From positions 5,576,046 through 5,640,045 of the forward strand of contig NC_064041.1 of NCBI RefSeq assembly GCF_932526225.1: DNA of 64,000 bases, read 5' to 3'. Below the pieces are notes generated by a model. The model searched no databases. It was not told the origin of the DNA and saw only the letters and a list, made by a program, of their open reading frames with translations. A program made the translations under genes and the position numbers. This DNA is from Nematostella vectensis (taxonomy: Eukaryota; Cnidaria; Anthozoa; Actiniaria; Edwardsiidae). This document shows positions 48,776-60,700 of this stretch, in pieces; positions within the stretch are counted from its first letter, which is position 1, and each line of letters begins with the position of its first letter.

Positions 48776-51700
48776 ATGGTAAAAAAGAAAGAAAAGAAAA
48801 ACAAGCTAGCCGCGCTAGCGGCTGCCGTAGAAGCTGCAGAGGAAGTTGAAAATAAAATGGACGAAATGAGCGTAAAAGATGACAAAAGAGAGGAGACACA
48901 ATCTGATAAAAAGAGCGCTAAAGAGAGTACGAAATCGAGTAGCAAACCTGCAGAAGACGAGAAAGAATTGGGGGAATTCTACGATCACGAAGCCGAAATA
49001 CACCAGAAAGACGAAGACGAGGATGAATCAAGTAAGTATAGGACAAATACCGTACATTAGAAGAACGGCATGACAGTGGAAGTAAAGAAAAAAAATGATA
49101 CCCACAATTCGGACACGATACACGTGAGCAACCAGACGTGCTATGTTGAAGGGAAACGGAACCAGGAAAGTCAATTAAACGTGATGAATCTCATTAGATT
49201 CTGGTTAAGGAAAAATAATGTTTGGAGTGGATTTTAATGTGGTAGGATCTCCAGTTTTCACAGAATATTAACAAGCTTATTGATATGTCTGAATGACATG
49301 AGAAAAAAAATTGGTAACAGCTAATGTTGCTGTTCAATTTCATTTATCAATCCCAGATGAGGCAGATGGCGGCAAAAAACTAAGCAGAAAAGAAGAAAAG
49401 AAACGCAAGAAACAGGTGAGGACAGGCTGATTATAATGTTCTTCTTAACAATTAAACTTAATGCCTATCAGTCAATCAATAATTTTTCTCTACTCAGTAC
49501 TTGAAACAAAACATTTCCATTCAATCCCCATGGGGTGTAAGAGGGACTCATTCACTTTGAAACACGTTTCAAATGCCTCCCTGTATTGGCACCCCTTCTC
49601 ATCTCACTCAGCACTCCTGAATCTACCCATCAGTACCCCTCTACTCCACCCATTAGCACCCTTCTTCTTCACCCCCTACTCCTCCCCACAGCCACCCTCT
49701 ACTCCACCCCCTAGAACCCCTGTGTACACCACCCCTCAACACCCCTCTACGCCACCCTCAACCTCCCTGTGTACACCACCCCTCAACACCCCTCTACTCC
49801 ACCCTCAGCACCCCTGTGTACAGCACACGCCACTTTCAAACAGCCCTACACGCGACATTTAGTTGGTAACCGCGCTTTTTGAATTTGCGACCGCGCTTTG
49901 AGGTAGTTAGTTATTAACTGACCTGACAGGATCGCGAGTCACGAAGGCCGCAGCCAAGCTACCGAATAAAACCCTTTTTTTAAAAGAAGTGTTGATAGAT
50001 ATACGTATCCTATTGCGACATTTGGATACCTAAAATGCTTACGTGATTAAATTTTACAAAGAAACGATCAAACACGCAATTGAGCAAGAATGTATAGCCT
50101 CACTGTAAACGGTTCTATTGAGTGATGGCGGAAGCGCGGCGAACTACCTACATGACTTCCGTTTAAAATTTTAGTCTCGTGGAAGTTTTCCTGGTTTATT
50201 GCGTAGCTAATCTATAACGTATATATAATTGTCTCTTAGAATCTGTGTTCATAGTTTTGGGAGATTGCGAATTTTTGAAGTAGTAGCTCGTTTTAATATC
50301 GCCCATGAGCGCAAAGAAATGGCTACCGCGAAGGCTGAAGCAAAACACTTTGAGATTTTAAAAGATCTCTGTCGTGTTTGCGGAAAACGGTTGAAGAAGG
50401 CAAAAAGCCTCTATGCCCAAAGCTTTGCCTGCGGCAGTTTCAAAACATTGCTCGAGGGCAAATTTGGCATCAATGTCGAGAAGGATCAACTCCGCTTGGG
50501 AAGAGACGACAAACGCAGGTTTAAAAGCACAACTAATCGCGCGCGTCACCGAGCTTAGTGCCTCTATGAACACACTAAGGGACCACCGATTCACCGAGCG
50601 CTTTGATTTTTTCGAAACGAAAAAAGAAGAGTTTCATTGCGCTATTTGCCTAGACGTCCTCGAAAAGCCTCTGTCATCAAAGTGCCAGCACAGTTGCTGC
50701 TCGGACTGCTGGAAATCTGCGTTCGAGTTGGGGGAAAAACATCCAGCATGCCCAATATGTCAAGAGACGCTGGCAGACCCTAATGACCTCCAGCGCGCAC
50801 CGCTTGTTTTAATCCAGCTTTTAGAGGGGTACCTGGTTAAATGTAGGGCATGTGGTACCCGATTGCCTTATCACCTGTGCAACAGCCATCCTTGTCCCCC
50901 GAGAAAGCGCCAGCGTGCGAATAGCCCCGTCCCTGCCGCTGCTGTTGTGCTAGATCCTCAGACCCGAACCCTCGAGCGGATGTTAAACGAGGTCCGCACT
51001 GGCCGCGTTTCCCCTGATGTTGCGCGACTTGGGAATTTGATTGTGAACACAATCTGCAAGAATTCGGAGGATGGGATAACAGCCCGATTGCCTGGATCTG
51101 GAAAGGTATTTTGTTCTAACTATATTTTTTATTCTTTTTTGCAATATTATAAATTACATTATTATTTTCTTTCAGCCAACCGTGGTCATGAAAATACCTC
51201 AGGCACAGACTTCAGATTTCATCCGGGAACGGAAGTTTCCTTCAGGCTTTTTCGGCGAGCAGGGTGGTGAATCAATTCATTATGAACTCAACCAGTTGAA
51301 CCGTGAATTCAGCTCGATCCACCCTGCGTCGCGTCGGCTACGAAAAATAATAGAAGAGCATAGCATTAGAGTTGCACCTCTAAACCGCTCAGAATATCCA
51401 GAGAAAAAAAATCGAAAACGAAGAGCTCACACCGCTACAACCTGATTAAGCCGAGTCAGTCTCGTTTCTTAATAATCCGAGTCGTGTATCAATTGTAAAA
51501 CTATTGCAAAGCCAGGAGGACGCGGGAGCGACAAGTATTACTCATTCGATGTTCAAATCAGTATTAATATTCTATCGAAAATAAACTTAAACCAACTAAA
51601 AAAAAGAACTCAATCTTGGTTTTACTTCAAATTTATCTCAAGTCACCTTGAAACTAGATTTATTTTTCATATTTTGAATTTGAATACGGATCAACATTCC

Positions 51701-54700
51701 CTTTGTGCTCCCTTGGTGTTTTATTAATGGCGGCGGACCAAAGAATTTAGCCCTTATCCGCTTTGACGTAGCACTTTATAATCGCAATCTCCCAAAACAC
51801 TCACCGTGCCAGGCGTTCATACAGCCATCCAACTCGTAGAATTAGACACCCTCTACCACAGGAAAACTTCCAAAAATCCACAAATCGAACTAGAGTACAA
51901 GTAGTACAACGATATCTTTAACTTCTGCACGAGTTAGGCTCCCAAAAATCAAACTCGCGTAGCGCGAATTTGTAAAGGAATTGAAGCCATCCTTCGCTCT
52001 GTGTCGGTTCCGCCATCTTGTCTGCTTGGACTCTGATAAAATAAGCACTCTAAACCTCAAAGAACACGGGATTTCATTGGTTTAAAAACAAAGGACTCGG
52101 TCGGCTTAGCTGTAAGACAAAGACGACGCGAGCGTTGCTAACTGATCGTTGCTATGCAATGGGCAACTCCGCAGGACACTGTGATCGCAGGCGTTTTTAA
52201 CTAAATGTCGCGCTCGACGGCGGCGTGAGCACCCCTCAACACCCCTCTACTCCACCCTCAGCACCCATGTGTACACCACCCCTCAACACCCCTCTACTCC
52301 ACCCTCAGCACCCATGTGTACAGCACCCCTCGACACCTCTCTACTCCACCCTCAGCACCCATGTGTACAGCACCCCTCGACACCTCTCTACTCCACCCTC
52401 AGCACCCATGTGTACACCACCCATCAACACCCCTCTACTCCACCCCAGCACCCCTGTGTACACCACCCCTTAACACCCCTCTACTCCACCCTCAGCACCC
52501 CTGTGTACACCACCCCTCAACACCCCTCTACTCCACCCTCAGCACTCTTGTGTACACCACCCCTCAACACCCCTCTACTCCACCCTCAGCACCCATGTGT
52601 ACACCACCCCTCAACACCCCTCTACTCCACCCTCAGCACCCCTGTGTACAGCACCCCTCGACACCTCTCTACTCCACCCTCAGCACCCATGTGTACACCA
52701 CCCATCAACACCCCTCTACTCCACCCTCAGCACCCATGTGTACACCACCCCTCAACACCCCTCTACTCCACCCTCAGCACCCATGTGTACACCACCCCTC
52801 TACTCCACCCTCAGCACCCCTGTGTACACCACCCCTCAACACCTCTCTACTCTACCCTCAGCACCCCTGTGTACATTACCCCTCAACACATCTCTACTTC
52901 ACCCTCAGCACCCATGTGTACACCACCCCTCACCACCCCTCTACTTCACCCTCAGCACCCCTTCCAGTCTTTGAAATTCCCTATGCTACTATGACTACTC
53001 TCCAGATGATAAACTTGTATACTTGAACACACTAAGGCTACTTTTGTAAGAGTTTTTTGAAATATCAAACTTTTTTATTTTCATTTTTCATGATTTAACA
53101 AATAAAGTTTTATAACCATTTTACATTCTCCATATTTATACAGATGTTCATTTTTATCCCAATTTCCCCACCATTACAATTCTATCTTGTCTTACTTGTA
53201 TCCCACTGCCAACCCTCCGTTGTGCCAAAGGCCTGCTACACAACCCTGAACATTAACACCCCCAGGTGCCTAACAGCTATTGTTTCTTGTTGTTGGGTTT
53301 CAGGCGAAATATGCGGAGGAACTTGAAGAAATGGATTCATCTCAGTTTTCAGTGTCACAGCAGGAATCATCATCCAAGAATGCTGTTCTGGAGAATGCCC
53401 AGGACATCAAGGTTAGCGTCAAGAGTGGGGATGTATGACTAGCAGGGATGACCTATATTATCATGATGGGGGCAGAGGGGTGGGAGGTTATATAGTTCTT
53501 ATTCATTTTGGTATGATATGTTTTTGGACCTCATGATTTTCATTACTGACTAACCCCCAACACTTCTTCAACTTCTTTGATACCACGAAGAGAGGATACA
53601 AAAGGGTAATGGGGGTGTTGGAGCAGGAGTTTGCCAGGGGAAGGAAACTATGATAGATATTTCTTTGAATAGTGAACACAAGGTTTAAGTGGAGTAAAAA
53701 AAAGAAAATCTAAATGGTCTATCAGAGAGTGGCGCAATAGCTCAGTGGTACAAGCTTTGCTTCTCAAGCAAGAGGACCGTGGTTCCAACCCCAGGTCAGG
53801 TCATTTTGGGATTTTTTCAGAGGTACAATGAACCTGGCTCTCTACATTAGGGACTGTGATTCCGTCGTCTTCACGGATAAGGACGTTAAGCCGGAGGTCC
53901 TGTCTCTCACTGCACATCATTGAACCTGTATTGGGGGACATTAAAGAACTGCTGGGGATGCTGGCCCGTGGTACCATCTTCATTGACAATGCTTACACAC
54001 TAACTCACTCATGATTGTAAACTGCATGGAGCAGTCCATTTCTACACACTGACTAATTAAGTTAGTCACATGTGAAGCGTATTTGATCATTTCGTATGTT
54101 AAAGTGCGCTATACAAATTTAAATGACTTTTTTATGTGTAACTCTAACACCAGTTTTCTTGGTGCTTTGTGCATCATTTGTGAAGGTAGCAACAAAATGG
54201 ATTGACAAAGTTCATGTACTGTACATGTACGGTTAGCCCAAATGGGTGGTACAAGGTGAAAGAAACTCCATTAGTAAATCCATAACTCCTTTTTCAGGTT
54301 GAAAAATTCAGTATTTCAGCCAGAGGAAAAGAACTTTTTGTTAATGCCACCTTGAATATTACAAATGGAAGAAGATATGGCCTTGTCGGTCCTAATGGGT
54401 ATGTGTTTGTATTTATATATATATGTATAATTCCAGTCATCTTTTGCCTAGACCTGATAGATGATACAATGTTTAGGAGCCTTTAAGTAAAAGATTAATG
54501 TAGTAGTTGGTAATTTATTCATTACTTTTGACAAAAGAAGTAGGTTATATTTTATAAGGGCACAACTTCCGTTTCCCCTCTCAGGTAAGTGTTCCCTTGA
54601 AAGGCATAGGATATCAAATTAGTACCAAATATAAGAAAGCTCTTTATTTTGGTGTTTTCTGCGCAAACATAGTTATTAGAAATAAATAATCAAAGCCTGC

Positions 54701-57700
54701 AGTATGTATTAAATTTTCACAACATTTGCATATTGGTGGAAACTTTTTGGTAAACTTTTTTTGTCATCTGATTTCTAAATTACTATAAAATTGTGTAACA
54801 TTAAAGCCTCATGAAAATAAGTACCTTAGTAATATTGTGCATGCTTTGCTTTATTGTAGGATGGGGAAGACAACACTTCTGACACACATTGCAGAGAGAA
54901 AGCTTGCCATTCCACCAAACATTGATGTTCTGCTTTGTGAACAGGGTGAGTGAGCTTTTGGTAAGCTGTCCCATACTCGTACCCAGTCTTTATTTGCTGT
55001 TATGGGGACATCCACAGGAACCCTGAAGCGGAGAGAGAAAAAATAACGACCGGCAGATTACAGATCCAAGATGGCGGACAAAATCGTTGAGCAAATGTTA
55101 CGAATTTTCACAGATGAAAAAAGATCTATCCATACTGAATTTCTTGCTTGTAAAATTCCATGTGCACATGATAACTGCAGAAATAGCCTATTATACTTTC
55201 CTGGAGTTTGGATTTCGGTGTAAGATCATGTGCTAATAGTGACTTCCTTGCTCTAGGGCTCCTTCTAGGGAACATAAAGACAATTTGTGTTAAAATTACT
55301 GTATATCTCTGAAGCTAGATATTTGTGATGAATAAAATCCAACCAGAGCAGCATGAGTTCAAATAAGTGCCAGAACATTCAGACCATCCAAATTCCTTCC
55401 ATGAAATGATCTATTGAGCTGTCGTCTGCAGTTTGGATATTACGAAAGAAAAAATTGAACAGGGAATGACCGAAAAGAAAATTATATGGCTTAGAATGAG
55501 TGTGTGTAGGTAGGCCTTGGACTTGTTTTAAAAAAAAGTAAAAAAACGGTCATAAAAACGCTGCTTGCAATATTTTTGAAAAACCTGCAAGATATTTCCT
55601 GAGTTCTGCCATACGTCAAGCGAATTCCTTCCCCAAAACCGCATCCTGACCATCATGCATTGTTCGCTTTTTCAACCTCCCCAACATCTGGGTATGAGGC
55701 TGAGCTGTCCTTATCCATCTCAGCACATGAATAAATTGCTTATGAAAAAAAAGGGGTTACACAGAACAGTAAACCTGAAAAAAAAGATAGAAATACAAGT
55801 CACCAAAACAAAAATAAACAAAAAAACATGAAATGAAAAAAAGAAAGAATACATCATTTTGGATGTAGATTATTTCAAGGGACTCATTTTACCTATCTCA
55901 CAATGTCTCTCTTTGTATCCTGGCTTACAGCTGCATTGGTAATATTTTAATACAATTTAATATTGAAGATGATGAACAGTCATATTCTGACAGTTTTAAG
56001 ATGTGTGTGCCCCTACCTAACTTCTCAAGCCTGCATACAAGCAGTGTAAAGTGTTTTTATTGCAGAGAAAACTTTTTTTAATATTATAATTGTGGCTACT
56101 CCCTGGATGTGCCTGCAAGAAGTTGCAGTGATCGTAAAAGTTAACTATACTCTGCAGTAAGAACTGCTCAGGAGTACAAGCAGAACAATAGTTCTTGAGA
56201 ACTAGCCAATTCATACTGTGCTTTTGATAATTTAGACGTGAAAGCTGATAATTCACCTGCATTTGATGTGGTGCTGAAAGCAGATAAGAAGCGTCTCCAT
56301 CTTCTTGAAGAGGTAATTTTACTTATGAGCTTAAGTCAACCCAACCTTTCTATTGCGTTTATTCATTGCTGACAGATTATGTGAAGAAATCTTGATAATG
56401 CATCCAATAAGAAACAAAGTTTTGCTCATGAATAACACTTTTCACTATTTACAACATTTAACAATAGATATTATAGCAGTAGCTTTCCCAAATCAAGCAG
56501 TAAATGCATGCTTTCTCTGGTATAATGCATTGCTTTTCTACTAGATTTTAGTATTGAATATAAAGTTGTTCTTCAAGAGTCATGTCATGTGTTTGATTGA
56601 GTTGCTTTTTTTAGGAAAAAAGACTGATTGCTCTCAGTGAGACAGGAGATGAGTCCGCGAATGAGAAGCTCAAAGAGGTGAGAAATACATGTTGTCAAAA
56701 CATTATATCTTTGTAAGCAATGTTATTAAATTCTTTTTGCACCATTTAGGTCTACGTTGAAATGGAAGCCATCGGTGCCGCATCAGCAGAGTCCAGGGCA
56801 AGACGAATCCTTTCTGTGAGTGAAGGCATATATTTTTAACATTGTTCAGGATTACTGTGGGCTCCTTTGCAACCATCCACATTTGTCAGTGGCGAAACGC
56901 AGGCAACTGCAAGGGAAACTAGGGTTACAGGTCATAATAATGTCACAGACTCATCTTTTCACAAGGTTGTCAAATTTCTTTAAACATGCCAAATCGTAAA
57001 TCCCAAATGGCAAATGTTACATATACAGGGCTTCTGGAATTACGCGGAAAAAAACTCAAAATTATGCGGGATTCTTTGCTAAATTATGCGGAAAATCAGT
57101 CATTACGCGCTAAATTACACGGGATTTAGCAATACATTTTTCTTTAAAAATCAAAATTTTGCGGGATTCTTTACTGAATTACGCGCTAAATTACAAGGGA
57201 TATCAACTGTTACGCCCAAACTACATTTTGTACCGAAGGAAATCACTAAATAACTTTTTTTGCGTGAAAATATCTTAGGCAAGTTTTCATTGGTTCCTAG
57301 CCACCAGCCAATTATTAAAAAAAGGTATTTTATTATTAGTCCTAGGTCTTTGTGGTTTAGAAAAGAACGCCTAGTCATTTTATTTGTTTTCGAAATTCAG
57401 TTCGAAACATCACACTCTTACGAAGAATATCTCTTTTTTTACGAGTAATAGAGGTAAGAACCCTAAAAGAACACATCAGCTGTGCAATTAAATGTTTTGT
57501 CTTTCAAAATTAAGCCAAATTACGTGGGGTTACGCGGAAATTTGTGGATTACCCGTATTACGCGGAAAAAGCCAAATTACGCGCTTGTGTGGAAGCCCTG
57601 CATATAAAATTATTATTCTTGTTTTTTCAATTCAGTTATTTATAAAGTTATTTTTCTTTTCATTTTTGTCTTTAGGGTTTGGGATTCACAACAGAAATGC

Positions 57701-60700
57701 AACAGAGACCAGTCAATCATTTCTCTGGGGGCTGGAGGATGCGTGTCTCCTTGGCCAGGTATAACACTTGGACTATTTAACAAATATTTTTTTCCAAATA
57801 ACTATGCTCTAACTTGCATAGGAATCTAATCTTAAACTATTCTTGGCTAACCAGAGCATGTGATTTGAAGTGTAAAAATATTGCACTTGTTAAAAAGGTG
57901 CTGAAAAATACTGAACTTACGAACTACAATAGGAGAGGGATGACCTCCCTCAGGAATTCAGAATTGATCATTTTTTTGCTCCTTCCTCACCTAATTTTTA
58001 CTTCCAACAAGGCCTACAAAGGCCTAATTGATAATGCAAAGTACAATTTAAACAAAACAGTCGCATTTCATGAAAAAGCCCAGTTATTACTACTTTAAAG
58101 TTACAGGCAAACATCTTTGAATGTCTCTTTTTAGACTTCTAGTTTTCAGAATAATTCCTTGCTAACAAATTATATTTTAAAAATCATTGAATATTTCAAA
58201 GACATATTTACAGCATGACCAATAAAACAACAAACAGTTAAAAAAATTATAAAATGCTTGCTCTGATCAATAACATACAAGATATGAATTTTCACAAAAC
58301 AATAAATATCCCACACATTTTTTTGGTGTTCAGGATTTTATAGGTCCTAGTAATAAATAACTGCAGAAATAGGAAACAGTTGTACATAATCAGAGATAGT
58401 TTTGCAAGACATGGTTCAAATGATCTTGATCTTAATGTCCAAACTGTTTGTGGATAGAGCTCTATTCCTGGAACCAACTTTTTTGATGCTTGACGAGCCG
58501 ACTAACCACCTTGACCTGAATGCTGTGATCTGGCTTGACAAGTAAGTCTGCTTGCCTTTCTGTCCCTTCTATTTATGTGGTCTCTGTCTGTCCAGCCATC
58601 TGCCAGTCTGTCTCTGTCCGTCCAACCATCCATATGTCCGTCTCTTTTTTTTCACTGTCTATCTTATTCAGCAATTATTGTTGTGTTGAGTTTAAGTTTC
58701 TGTGCTAAGAAATGTTATGTGTCTAGTGGTCTTTGTCTGTCCATCCATATGTCTGTCTCTTTTTTTTCCTGTCTTTTTGTCTGTAATATCTGTTTACACA
58801 TCTTATAACAGTTATTGTTGTGTTGAATTTTAGTTTCTGTTCTAAGAAATGTTTTGTCTCTAGCTATCTGCAGAACTGGAAGAAGACACTACTGGTGGTA
58901 TCTCACGACCAGTACTTTCTGGATAGCATCTGCACAGACATCATTCACTTAGGTAATAAGTGTACAGGGAGATACCCTAAAACTGGACGACTAAAGGATG
59001 CACCCTGCAAAAGTATTTAAAGTATTTTAAAACAAGACCAGCATTGTTACATATAGGAAAACCATACACTGTATGCAGATGCAAATGCTTTTGTATTTTT
59101 GTTACTTGGATACCTATGTTGGGGCAAGGAAGTTGAGGTTAAAAGTGAAACCCTACCTGCAAAGAGTAATGTCTCAACGTTATTATTAATTTTGTGCATT
59201 TCAGATATGCAAAAGCTTTCCTACTACAGAGGGAACTATGGTAAGTGGATTTTAAACTGAGAACGATCTGCAAAAGAGTAACTTTGGTTTTAAAGTAAAC
59301 TCCAATTCTATGGGTAAACAAGTTTCACATAGAGCCCAGCTGTGATATAGTACCTCTTAGAAACTGCTTGAGATTTCACCTTTTACGAAACCTTTAATTA
59401 ACAGTACACTGGCTCTTAACTGTATTGCCCTCACACCATTGCATTGTTTTTGTTAGAGATATACTATACTTAAAGTTGTTGCCCAAAAATGGATTCTAAA
59501 ATTACATTATATGGTTTTGCTATACTCAACTTATAGTGTGTTCTGTTCCTTATCAGCCCAGTTCAAGAAAATGTACAAACAAAAGCTCAAGGAGCAAGAG
59601 AAAGCATTTCATAAACAGGTACTATAGGTTATTACAGTATTTGGATATCCTTCAACCAGTCTAAACAATAGCTCGACTCTAACATCTTTTTTTCATGTAT
59701 CCTTGAGTACAATGAAATTGTTATAGAACAGTGATGGGTCACACCTTTTCCTTTCTTGTACTGTATGTGCAATAATGGTTATATAAAACAATTATGTGCT
59801 AATTAACATTGCTTGTATGCATCTTTCAGGAGAAACAGCTAAAGGACATGAAGGCATCTGGCCAGTCCAAAAAACAAGCGGTAAGCACAAGTAATTCGGA
59901 ATTTCTGCAGGGCACCTAAACTTATGCATGTCCATTGATGGAATATCTTCTTTTATTGCAACAGGAGGAAAAGACAAAGGCTCAACAAGGCAGAAAAAAT
60001 AAGAAGGGAGGGAAGAAAGGCGCAGATGCAGAGGAGGTGTGTCCAGAACATTCCAGAAAATGTCTAGTAGAGGACCTGTGTCATGGGTTTAATGGAACAA
60101 TATGTGATTATGGAAGGATTTTTGTTAAAGGGGTCCAGTCCCTATTTTTTTAATTGCCCACCAAGTAATTTATAGGCCAAGTTATTACCCACCTTTAAAA
60201 AAAAATGAAGGCAATTTTTGTGATCGTTGCCTGCCTTTTCTTACCCTGGGTAACAGAGGCTCCGAGCTTGAGCGGTTGTCGCTGCGAAGATCCGAGCCTC
60301 TGGTACCCAGGGTAGCGTTTTCTAAATACTAAATAAAGTTGAAAATATGCAATTATCATCTATGTTTTTATGCGTTTTTTTTAGGATGATCGGCAGACTG
60401 TGGAATTGCTAAAAAAGCCCAAGGAATATGTTGTGAAATTCTCCTTCCCTAACCCTCCACCACTTAACCCACCCATCCTGGGTCTCAAAGGTATGTTTTA
60501 CATCTCGGGATCTTGGGCAAGAAAGCTTCAAGAAAAAATAAAACCACTGCAATGATGATTCCTGTCATACATGGATACTAGCCAGGTCGTGTTAGTTTTA
60601 TCCCATAAATAAGAACCCCTTTTGAAGCGACACTAAAGTTCTACTACTTGTCTGCCCACTTATCTATATCCAGTATCTATGCCCAAAGTCATTTACTATC

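Noticed and set aside
52225-53026. Frames of about 240 residues rich in Pro, Ser, Thr and His
   Set aside because: Translation of the 47-bp minisatellite in ABCF1 intron 2; no start context or splice logic.
53731-53800. Functional tRNA-Glu gene
   Set aside because: A and B boxes and an anticodon arm are present, but the acceptor stem does not close and the sequence continues into a SINE body and tail.
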